In this document: positions 58,217 to 63,918 of the stretch, piece after piece
Position numbering within the stretch: the stretch's first letter is position 1
How the letters are laid out: each line of letters begins with the position of its first letter
Source: JACQFK01 sp964619955
GTDB taxonomy: Bacteria; Planctomycetota; MHYJ01; JACPRB01
DNA: 64,000 bases
Reading direction: 5' to 3'
Assembly: GCA_964619955.1 (NCBI GenBank)
Contig: CAZUJF010000004.1
Span: 180,779-244,778 of the forward strand
The notes under the pieces: model-generated
Seen by the model: only the letters and a program-made list of their open reading frames with translations
What the model was told of the DNA's origin: nothing
Databases searched by the model: none
Translations under genes and position numbers: made by a program

Positions 58217-59169
58217 CGGTCCCGGTCACGGTCCTCACGGGCTTCCTGGGCGCCGGCAAGACCACGCTGCTCAACCGCATCCTCACGGAGCGGCACGGCT
58301 GGAAGGTCGCCGTCATCGAGAACGAGTTCGGCGAGATCGGCGTCGACAACGAACTCGTCATGGCCACCGAGGAGGACATCATCGTCCTCAACAACGGCTG
58401 CGTCTGCTGCTCCATCCGCGGGGACCTCATCCAGACCATGAGCCGGCTGCTCCAGCGGCCGGAGAAGTTCGACGCCTTCCTCATCGAGACCACCGGCCTC
58501 GCCGACCCCTCCCCCGTCATCCAGTCGTTCTTCGTGGACGAGGATCTCAAGGACAGGATCCGCCTCGACGCCGTCGTCACGCTCGTCGACGCGAAACACA
58601 TCGGCCTGCACTGGGACACGTCGAAGGAGGCCCGCGAGCAGATCGCGTTCGCGGACATCGTCCTGCTCAACAAGACCGACCTGGCGACGCCGGCCGAACT
58701 CGACGCGATCGAGGCGCGGGTGCGCGGGCTGAACGGGCTGGCGCGCATCCACCGGACGCGGGACGCGAAGATCGACCTCGATCTCGTGCTCGGCGTGGGC
58801 GCCTTCGACCTCTCCAAGCGCCTGGAGGTTTCGCCGAAGCTGCTCGAGGGGGACGGCCATCACGAGCACGAACACGGCATCAGCTCCGTGGCGTTCCGGG
58901 AGCCGGGCCCCGTGGACGGGCGCAAGCTCAACGCCTGGCTCGGGGGCCTGCTCAAGACCCGCGGCAGCGACATCTACCGCATGAAGGGCATCGTCGAGGT
59001 GGCCGGCGAGAAACGCCGGGTGGTCTTCCAGGGCGTGCACATGCTCTTCGACGGCCGTCCGGACAGGCCGTGGGAGGAGGGCGAGGACCGCTCCAGCGTC
59101 CTGGTCTTCATCGGCCGCAACCTCGACCGCGAAGAGCTTCGCGCCGCGCTCCTCGCTTGCAAGGTCTGA
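58213..59169 (+). CDS. CobW/YjiA-type G3E GTPase (COG0523), probable metal chaperone
   Basis: The 318-residue protein has Walker A GFLGAGKTT at residues 10-18, ENEFGEIGVDNEL, the GCVCC metal-binding motif at 62-66 and ETTGLADP. NKTD gives base specificity, a His-rich stretch (about 217-224, HHEHEHG) follows, and the CobW C-terminal domain is complete (YRMKGIVEVAGEKRRVVFQGVHML). Proteins of this group carry zinc, cobalt or nickel to client enzymes under GTP control; the metal is not known here. I take GTG 58213 because it gives the GTGA overlap common in this genome; GTG 58207 would add two residues. Confidence 0.92.
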   Translation: MTVPVTVLTGFLGAGKTTLLNRILTERHGWKVAVIENEFGEIGVDNELVMATEEDIIVLNNGCVCCSIRGDLIQTMSRLLQRPEKFDAFLIETTGLADPSPVIQSFFVDEDLKDRIRLDAVVTLVDAKHIGLHWDTSKEAREQIAFADIVLLNKTDLATPAELDAIEARVRGLNGLARIHRTRDAKIDLDLVLGVGAFDLSKRLEVSPKLLEGDGHHEHEHGISSVAFREPGPVDGRKLNAWLGGLLKTRGSDIYRMKGIVEVAGEKRRVVFQGVHMLFDGRPDRPWEEGEDRSSVLVFIGRNLDREELRAALLACKV

Positions 59170-59170
59170 C

Positions 59171-59187
59171 CCGATCAAATTGATCGG
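59171..59187. promoter_or_regulatory. palindromic operator-like site (ATCA-N3-TGAT), candidate sigma-54 activator site
   Basis: CCGATCAA, a central A and TTGATCGG form a perfect 17-base palindrome centred at 59179. It lies 40 bases upstream of the GG of the sigma-54-like promoter at 59218-59232. The core matches the two sites at 62108-62139 in front of the activator gene. Confidence 0.6.
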
Positions 59188-59217
59188 CCACCCCGGAGCG
59201 CGGCGGCGGCGCTGCCG

Positions 59218-59232
59218 TGGCTCGTTCCTTGC
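59218..59232 (+). promoter_or_regulatory. sigma-54 promoter (TGGCTC-N5-TTGC)
   Basis: GG at 59219-59220 and GC at 59231-59232 are separated by exactly 10 bases, as the sigma-54 -24/-12 elements require. The start would be near 59244, 4 bases before ATG 59248, with no ribosome site between. Confidence 0.7.
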
Positions 59233-59247
59233 GTAGACGACCCCCGG

Positions 59248-59478
59248 ATGTGGAAGAGCGGCACCGCCCGGAAGATCCTGCCGGCCGCACTCGCGTCCCG
59301 GCGCTGGCTGGGCTGGAGCGGGGCCTCCCTCCTGGCGGCGCTCCTCGCGGGGCTGCTGGGCTTTCTCAGCACGTCCCCCGCCCTGGCTGGTGCCTCCAAG
59401 ATGTTCGCCCTCCTGCTCGTGATGAGCTGCGCCGTGTTCTTCGCCATCGACCGCTCCTCCCAGAAACGGACCCGCTGA
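59248..59478 (+). CDS. small membrane protein under a sigma-54 promoter
   Basis: The 76-residue product has two hydrophobic segments, about residues 22-40 (LGWSGASLLAALLAGLLGF) and 51-66 (MFALLLVMSCAVFFAI), and basic ends. No family is recognised. It begins 4 bases after a predicted sigma-54 transcription start and has no Shine-Dalgarno sequence, so its reality rests on that promoter and on the membrane-type composition. Confidence 0.55.
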   Translation: MWKSGTARKILPAALASRRWLGWSGASLLAALLAGLLGFLSTSPALAGASKMFALLLVMSCAVFFAIDRSSQKRTR

Positions 59479-59488
59479 AACCGGGTCA

Positions 59489-59503
59489 TGGCACGCGCCT
59501 TGC
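59489..59503 (+). promoter_or_regulatory. sigma-54 promoter (TGGCAC-N5-TTGC)
   Basis: A full consensus match: TGGCAC at 59489-59494, five bases, TTGC at 59500-59503. The transcription start would be near 59515, leaving a leader of about 50 bases before the RNA-binding protein gene, which has an AAGGA ribosome site. Confidence 0.85.
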
Positions 59504-59564
59504 GTTGTCTGCCCGCGAACGGCGACGACCGTGACGCCCCGAACTCCAGACAAAGGACCCGAGC

Positions 59565-59840
59565 ATGAACATCTACGTGAGCAATCTGTCGTCCGACACC
59601 ACCCGGGAGGACTTGCGGAAGGTCTTCGAAGTCCACGGCGAAGTGTCCGGAGTCACGATCCAGACCGAGGAGCGGCAGCAGGGCCTGCACACGGGGGCCT
59701 CGAAGGGGTACGGCTTCGTGGTCATGCCGGACAACAGCGGCGCCCGCCTCGCCGTCGCCGCGCTCGACGCCCACACCCTCCGCGGCCTTCCCATGAAGGT
59801 GCAGCGGGCGCGCCCCTCCCGTAACTCCCGGGGACGCTGA
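59565..59840 (+). CDS. RRM-domain RNA-binding protein
   Basis: The 91-residue protein is a single RNA recognition motif. RNP2 is IYVSNL at residues 3-8 and RNP1 is KGYGFVVM at 47-54, with the two aromatic positions that stack on RNA; a short Arg/Ser-rich tail follows. Bacterial proteins of this type bind single-stranded RNA and are often induced by cold or other stress. A consensus sigma-54 promoter lies 62 bases before the ATG, which fits regulated expression. Confidence 0.92.
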   Translation: MNIYVSNLSSDTTREDLRKVFEVHGEVSGVTIQTEERQQGLHTGASKGYGFVVMPDNSGARLAVAALDAHTLRGLPMKVQRARPSRNSRGR

Positions 59841-59890
59841 GCGACGCCCCCTGGCCTGGCTGCGACCGGAGGCTGATCGGAGAACGCCCC

Positions 59891-60397
59891 ATGGGAAACG
59901 CTGACGACTCGCTCCGCGCGACGCGCCTGGTGTTCTACAAGGAGGACATCGAGCTCATCGGCAAGTCCCTCCTCTCGTTCCTCAAGAACGCCAACGCCCA
60001 ATGCGCGCTTCTCGTGGACAAGGACGGCCACCTGGTGACTCAGGAGGGCGAATCGTCCGTCTACGACATGGACACCATCTCGGCGCTCGTCGCCGGGTCC
60101 TTCGCGGCGACCCGGCAGATGGCGAAACTCCTCGGAGAGGACGAGTTCTCGCTCATGTTCCACCAGGGGAAGAAGGACAACATCCAGCTCTCGCTCGTGG
60201 GCGACCGCACGATCCTGGCGGTCATCTTCGACGACCGGACCACCCTCGGGATGGTCCGCCTCTACTCCAGCCAGGTCTCGTCGAAGCTGGGACAGATCTT
60301 CAAGGACATCTCGATCCGCAAGGGCGAGGGGGAGAAGATCTCGCTCGAATTCGGGAAGGCCGCCCGCGGGAAGCTCGACGACATCTTCGGGAATTAG
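59891..60397 (+). CDS. Roadblock/LC7-type protein
   Basis: The 168-residue protein has the longin-like roadblock pattern: CALLVDKDGHLVTQEGE, MDTISALVAGSFAATRQMAKLLGE, NIQLSLVGDRTILAVIFDDRTTLGMVRLY. MglB, a member of the family, is a GAP for the small GTPase MglA; other members are scaffolds. No MglA-like GTPase is nearby. It is 50 bases after the RRM gene with no promoter of its own that I can see, so it is probably in the same sigma-54 transcript. Its 3' end overlaps the convergent activator gene by 4 bases. Confidence 0.82.
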   Translation: MGNADDSLRATRLVFYKEDIELIGKSLLSFLKNANAQCALLVDKDGHLVTQEGESSVYDMDTISALVAGSFAATRQMAKLLGEDEFSLMFHQGKKDNIQLSLVGDRTILAVIFDDRTTLGMVRLYSSQVSSKLGQIFKDISIRKGEGEKISLEFGKAARGKLDDIFGN

Positions 60398-62022
60398 ACC
60401 GCCCCCGCGGCGCCCCGGCGCCAGGCGCTCAACTTCCGCTGGAGCGTGGCGATGCCGATGCCGAGCGCGCGTGCCGCCTGCTTCCGGTCGCCCGACTTGG
60501 ACTCCAGCACCGCGAGGATGTAGTCGCGTTCGATGTCCCGGAGGGGCCGGAGGGCATCCTGCAGTTCCGGAAGCGGCGGCGCCGAACGCACCTCGGGCGG
60601 CAGATCCTCCAGCTCCACGCGGCTCCCCGCGGCGACCGCCACGGCGCGCTCCATGACGTTGGCCAGCTCGCGGACGTTGCCGGGCCACGAATAGCCCAGC
60701 AGCCGGTCGGCCACCGGCGCGGTGAGGGCGTCGACCGGCCGCTTCATGCGCAGCGCGGCCTCCGCCAGAAGGATCCTCGCCAGCGGGAGCAGATCCTCCT
60801 TCCGCTTGCGGAGCGGGGGCACCGCCAGTTCCATCACCTTGAGCCGGTAGTAGAGATCCTCCCGGAACCGTTTCGCGGCCACCTCCGGGACCAGATCCTT
60901 GTTCGTCGCGGTGATGATGCGGACGCTGATCCGCCGGTTCTGGTTCTCCCCGACGCGCCGCACCTCCCGCTCCTGGAGCACCCGCAGCAGCTTCACCTGC
61001 ATGGAGAGCGGGATTTCCCCCACCTCGTCCAGGAACAGCGTCCCCCCGTTGGCCGCCTCGAAGAGCCCCGGCCGGTCCACCGTCGCGCCGGTGAAGGCGC
61101 CCCGGGCGTGCCCGAAGAGCTCGCTTTCCAGCAGCGTCTCGCTGATCGCCCCGCAATTGACCGCCACGAAGGGGCCGCCGGCGCAGGCCGAGTTGTCGTG
61201 GACGAAACGCGCGACGCGCTCCTTGCCGGTCCCGCTCTCCCCCGTGATGAGCACCGTGGAGTCGACCTTCGAAATCGTCCGGGCCAGATCCATGACCCGC
61301 CGCATCTCCAGGCTCCGAGCCACGATGGCGGCGGGATCGTCGTCGACCCGGGCGACCTGCGCCAGTTTCCGCGTGCGCTCCCGCAGCTTGTGCTCGGTCC
61401 GTTTGAGCGCCTGGGCGACCTCCTTGAGCGCCGTGTCCACGTCCTCCCGCTTGAACATGGACAATTGCTCGGCGAATTCCGCCCCCCACTGATCCGCGGG
61501 CTTGATCGCGACATGGCAGGCCGTGTCCCCCCGCCCCATGCAGCGGTCCTCCAGGGCGTAGACCTCGCCCCCCGCGGCGAAACTCAGGTACCCGCTGAGC
61601 AGACCGCAGAGCGTCCAGCAGACGGGATAATCCGAAAGACCGTCGTGGAGGAGGTGCTGCTCGGCCTCATAGGAGACGCGCCAGGTCTCCCCTTCCGCCG
61701 CGACGGGGGAGCCCCCCCCGGGCTCCAGCATGAAGAGCCCCTGCAGCGCATAGATCCTCGCGCCCGCCCTCCGCCAGTCGTCGTCGCTGTCCCATTTGAA
61801 CTGGGTCCGCATGGCCTCGGCCAGGCGGCGGCCGTGGACGTAGCCGAAGCGGCTCAGGATCCCCCGGGCCACCCGCACGCCGAAGGTGTCGATCAACTCC
61901 TTCCGAAGGAGGCCCTGGGCCACCGCGTCGATGATGAGCGCCCGCTGACCGGCGAAATGGACCAACCCCCCTCCGGGGTCAAGCTGGAGCAGTTCCTTCA
62001 GATCCAGATCTTCGACGCGCAC
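60394..62022 (-). CDS. sigma-54-dependent activator with XylR-N/V4R-type sensor domain
   Basis: The 542-residue protein is an enhancer-binding protein of the DmpR/XylR layout. A sensor region (about residues 1-180) ends in a V4R-like segment with Cys161 and Cys169-His170 (RCMGRGDTACH), a B-linker follows (185-225), and the AAA+ domain has Walker A GESGTGKE (261-268), the sigma-54 loop GAFTGA (308-313) and Walker B FLDEVG (330-335). A Fis-type helix-turn-helix ends it (RKQAARALGIGIATLQRKL). XylR/DmpR sense aromatic compounds; the ligand here is unknown. The start is GTG 62022. Five sigma-54-like promoters lie around it, so it is the likely local controller. Confidence 0.94.
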   Translation of the reverse strand: MRVEDLDLKELLQLDPGGGLVHFAGQRALIIDAVAQGLLRKELIDTFGVRVARGILSRFGYVHGRRLAEAMRTQFKWDSDDDWRRAGARIYALQGLFMLEPGGGSPVAAEGETWRVSYEAEQHLLHDGLSDYPVCWTLCGLLSGYLSFAAGGEVYALEDRCMGRGDTACHVAIKPADQWGAEFAEQLSMFKREDVDTALKEVAQALKRTEHKLRERTRKLAQVARVDDDPAAIVARSLEMRRVMDLARTISKVDSTVLITGESGTGKERVARFVHDNSACAGGPFVAVNCGAISETLLESELFGHARGAFTGATVDRPGLFEAANGGTLFLDEVGEIPLSMQVKLLRVLQEREVRRVGENQNRRISVRIITATNKDLVPEVAAKRFREDLYYRLKVMELAVPPLRKRKEDLLPLARILLAEAALRMKRPVDALTAPVADRLLGYSWPGNVRELANVMERAVAVAAGSRVELEDLPPEVRSAPPLPELQDALRPLRDIERDYILAVLESKSGDRKQAARALGIGIATLQRKLSAWRRGAAGAV

Positions 62023-62107
62023 ACGGCACCTCAGGGCAAGCGGTCCACTGTAGCACGTCCACGGGACGCCCTCTCACGGAACTTCGGCGTCCGCGGACGT
62101 CGCCCCT

Positions 62108-62139
62108 ATCAGATTGATCCTTGCGGACATCAGAATGAT
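62108..62139. promoter_or_regulatory. two ATCA-N3-TGAT palindromes, 21 bp apart; candidate activator-binding sites
   Basis: ATCA-GAT-TGAT (62108-62118) and ATCA-GAA-TGAT (62129-62139) share the core of the site at 59171-59187 and are spaced by exactly two helical turns. The downstream copy is centred 41 bases upstream of the GG of the sigma-54 promoter at 62174-62188. They also lie 86-117 bases upstream of the divergent activator gene, so autoregulation is possible. Confidence 0.65.
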
Positions 62140-62173
62140 CCGCGACCGTCCGCAAAGCGGCGCCGAAGCGGCG

Positions 62174-62188
62174 TGGCCCCCCCTTTGC
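62174..62188 (+). promoter_or_regulatory. sigma-54 promoter (TGGCCC-N5-TTGC)
   Basis: GG at 62175-62176 and GC at 62187-62188 have the required 10-base spacing. The predicted start near 62200 leaves a leader of about 37 bases with an ACGAGGTG ribosome site before the DUF1328 gene at 62237. Confidence 0.75.
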
Positions 62189-62236
62189 TCCCGTGACTGC
62201 GGATCCCCGGGGGATTTCCCCGGAACGAGGTGCTCT

Positions 62237-62419
62237 ATGCTGAGATGGTCCCTGCTGTTCTTCATCGTCGCGGTCGTCGCGGGCGTGCTCGGTTTCGGGG
62301 GCTTCTCCTCGGGCGCCGCCGAGATCGCCCGGCTCTGCTTCTTTTTCTTCATCGTGGTCTTCGCCGTCTCTCTGATCCGGGAACTGCTGACGGGACGCAA
62401 ACCGTCCCCCCCGTTCTAG
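62237..62419 (+). CDS. DUF1328 family small membrane protein
   Basis: The 60-residue protein matches the DUF1328/YtjA pattern: MLRWSLLFFIVAVVAGVLGFGGF, then AAEIARLCFFFFIVVFAVSLIRELL, giving two membrane helices around a Gly-rich turn. The role of the family is not established; members are small and often seen near stress genes. The ATG has a well-placed GAGG site, and a sigma-54 promoter and two activator-like sites precede it. It follows the divergent activator gene by about 210 bases. Confidence 0.85.
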   Translation: MLRWSLLFFIVAVVAGVLGFGGFSSGAAEIARLCFFFFIVVFAVSLIRELLTGRKPSPPF

Positions 62420-62432
62420 TGGTGAGTCAACT

Positions 62433-62477
62433 TTCAATCCGTAGGTGCCCGCCGATGCGGGCAACCTACGGATTGAA
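62433..62477. repeat. long hairpin (20-21 bp inverted repeat, 4-base loop)
   Basis: The left arm (62433-62452) begins TTCAATCCGTAGGT and the right arm (62457-62477) ends ACCTACGGATTGAA; they pair along 20 bases with a single extra base in the right arm, around loop CGAT. It fills the gap between the DUF1328 and pirin-like genes. No T-run follows, so it may be an RNA-stability or attenuation element, or a remnant of a palindromic repeat. Confidence 0.75.
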
Positions 62478-62513
62478 GTCAGTCGAACCGCTGGGCCGGT
62501 GCAGCGTCGACGC

Positions 62514-63212
62514 ATGATCACATTGCGGAGGGCGGAGGAACGCCGCCGCCTCAGGCGCGGCGCTCATGAAACCTGGATGACGTTCGACCCGGAGAACGCC
62601 CGCGATCCCCTTCGGCACGGCTTTCACTGCCTCAGGTCCCTCACCGAGGAGCAGCTCGGCCCCGGGGCGGCCCTCCATCCCCATCCCCCGGAGAGCCTGG
62701 TCCTCCTCACCTATGTCCGGGAAGGCGCCCTCACCCATCAGCCCGCGGGCGAGGCCCCCGGCCGCCAGGGTCCCGGCGAGATCCGGAGGACCAGCGTCGC
62801 CCGGGGCGCCGCCCACCCCTCCGCCAACGCCTCCCGTGCGGATCCCGCCCATGTGATCCAGGGATGTCTCAGCCTCGCGGACGGCGCCGTGCACGACCGT
62901 TGGGAGCAGCGTCGCTTCCCCATCGCCGACCGGGAGGGGATCCTCCGCCTCGTCGCCTCCCTCGAGGGGGCGCAGGCATCGCTCCGGATGCCCCAGGACG
63001 TGCGCATCTACTCTTCCGTGCTTCTCCTGGGACACCATCTGATCCATGAACTCGGATCGGGCCGGGGAGCCTGGCTCCAGGTGGTCCGGGGAACCGTCCT
63101 GCTCCGCGATCAGGAACTCCGCGCCGGAGACGGCGCGGCATTGGAAGACGAGGCCGCGCTCTCCCTCACCGCCCGGGATTCCGCCGAAATCATGCTTTTC
63201 GACCTCGCCTGA
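62514..63212 (+). CDS. pirin-like bicupin protein
   Basis: The 232-residue protein has the pirin/YhhW pattern: GFHCLRSLTEEQLGPGAALHPHPPESLVLLTYVREGALTH carries the metal-binding histidines and glutamate (given by its main part), then SRADPAHVIQGCLSL and WEQRRFPIADREG. A second weaker cupin domain holds MPQDVRIYSS and HLIHELGSGRGAWLQVVRG. Pirins are iron-binding proteins, some with quercetinase activity. I start at ATG 62514 (MITLRRAEERRR), with a long hairpin just upstream and no clear promoter, so it is probably read from the DUF1328 promoter. Confidence 0.85.
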   Translation: MITLRRAEERRRLRRGAHETWMTFDPENARDPLRHGFHCLRSLTEEQLGPGAALHPHPPESLVLLTYVREGALTHQPAGEAPGRQGPGEIRRTSVARGAAHPSANASRADPAHVIQGCLSLADGAVHDRWEQRRFPIADREGILRLVASLEGAQASLRMPQDVRIYSSVLLLGHHLIHELGSGRGAWLQVVRGTVLLRDQELRAGDGAALEDEAALSLTARDSAEIMLFDLA

Positions 63213-63217
63213 TTCCG

Positions 63218-63232
63218 CGGCCCCCGCCTTGC
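63218..63232 (+). promoter_or_regulatory. sigma-54-like promoter (CGGCCC-N5-TTGC)
   Basis: GG at 63219-63220 and GC at 63231-63232 are 10 bases apart and the -12 element is TTGC. The first base is C rather than T. The start would be near 63244, just before ATG 63246. Confidence 0.5.
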
Positions 63233-63245
63233 TGGTAGAGCAGCC

Positions 63246-63344
63246 ATGGAACGGACGCGCCCCGGCGTGATCGCCGGCCCCCTCCCGTGCTTCACCCCGG
63301 GACCGGAGCCTTCGGCTTGTTTCCTTTTTTTGTTTTGGAGATGA
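63246..63344 (+). CDS. possible 32-residue leader ORF
   Basis: An ATG 2-3 bases after the predicted sigma-54 start opens a 32-codon frame that reads MERTRPGVIAGPL and ends FLFLFW-R before a TGA at 63342-63344. The stop overlaps the ATG (63341) of the next small gene. It may be a leader peptide or not translated at all. There is no family match and composition gives no support. Confidence 0.25.
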   Translation: MERTRPGVIAGPLPCFTPGPEPSACFLFLFWR

Positions 63345-63487
63345 CCATGACTGAAGAGAAGAAAATGGGGATCGATACGCCGCCCGCCGTCGAAACGGCG
63401 CCCCCGCGCATTTTCCTGTCCCAGGTGGCCGATGCCGTCGCGCCCGTGGTGGTCCCTGCCGTGCCCGCCGCCCCCGCGCCGAAGTAG
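63341..63487 (+). CDS. small Ala/Pro/Val-rich protein, unknown
   Basis: The 48-residue product (46 if the second ATG at 63347 is used) has a charged start (MTEEKKMGIDTPP), a short middle (RIFLSQVADAVAP) and a Val/Pro/Ala-rich end. TTTTGGAG just upstream is a plausible ribosome site, better spaced for ATG 63347. It lies between a sigma-54-like promoter and a strong hairpin, so it forms a tidy transcription unit, but no homologue is recognised. Confidence 0.5.
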   Translation: MTMTEEKKMGIDTPPAVETAPPRIFLSQVADAVAPVVVPAVPAAPAPK

Positions 63488-63496
63488 CCCTCCTCA

Positions 63497-63534
63497 GATC
63501 CGGGAGGGCAGCCGTCCGGCTGCCATCCCGGATC
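63497..63534. terminator. strong 18-bp hairpin between the small gene and groES
   Basis: GATCCGGGAGGGCAGCCG (63497-63514) pairs with 63517-63534 around a 2-base loop with one mismatch. It follows the small gene's stop by 9 bases and ends 41 bases before the groES sigma-54 promoter. There is no T-run, so it may work as a Rho-assisted terminator or a barrier; it separates the two units. Confidence 0.6.
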
Positions 63535-63575
63535 CGCAGGACCCCTCGCCGCACATTCCGGGATTCCCCGCATCG

Positions 63576-63590
63576 TGGCACGCCTCTTGC
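63576..63590 (+). promoter_or_regulatory. groES: sigma-54 promoter (TGGCAC-N5-TTGC) of groES-groEL
   Basis: A full consensus match: TGGCAC at 63576-63581, five bases, TTGC at 63587-63590. Transcription would begin near 63602, one base before the groES ATG (63603). No CIRCE element and no sigma-32-like box are seen in the gap, and groES has no Shine-Dalgarno sequence. Confidence 0.8.
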
Positions 63591-63602
63591 GCACACGACC
63601 TC

Positions 63603-63896
63603 ATGATTTCAATCCAACCCCTTCGCGAAAAAGTGGTCGTCGAACGCATGGAAGCGGAGCTCAAGAGCGCCGGGGGCATCCTCATCCCGGACAGCGCCAA
63701 GGAGAAACCCCTGCGGGGCACCGTCATCGGCGTGGGACCCGGGCGCGTCCTCGAGAGCGGGGACGTGAGGGCCCTCGAGGTCAGGAAAGGCGACAAGGTG
63801 CTCTTCGGCGGCTGCTCCGGCAGCGAGATCAAACACGACGGCAAAGACTACCTGATCGTGAACGAGAGCGAGATCTTCGCCGTCATCGGCCCGTAA
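63603..63896 (+). CDS. groES: co-chaperonin GroES
   Basis: GroES caps the GroEL chamber. The 97-residue protein has the standard sequence: IQPLREKVVVERMEAELKSAGGILIPDSAKEKPLRGTVIGVGPG (shown by its main part, with the mobile loop), then GDKVLFGGCSGSEIKHDGKDYLIVNESEIFAVI. It is preceded by a consensus sigma-54 promoter with almost no leader, and followed after 22 bases by groEL. Confidence 0.97.
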   Translation: MISIQPLREKVVVERMEAELKSAGGILIPDSAKEKPLRGTVIGVGPGRVLESGDVRALEVRKGDKVLFGGCSGSEIKHDGKDYLIVNESEIFAVIGP

Positions 63897-63918
63897 CACC
63901 CTTTCCAAGGAATCGACC

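Noticed and set aside
59841..59890. A sigma-54 promoter for the roadblock gene
   Set aside because: TGGCCTGG followed by CTGCG has the wrong spacing; the gene is more likely read from the RRM promoter.
62514..62600. A separate sigma-54 promoter for the pirin-like gene
   Set aside because: No GG-N10-GC match with TTGC occurs in the gap after the long hairpin.
63500..63605. A CIRCE element (TTAGCACTC-N9-GAGTGCTAA) before groES
   Set aside because: Not present; the inverted repeat at 63497-63534 has an unrelated sequence and very short loop.
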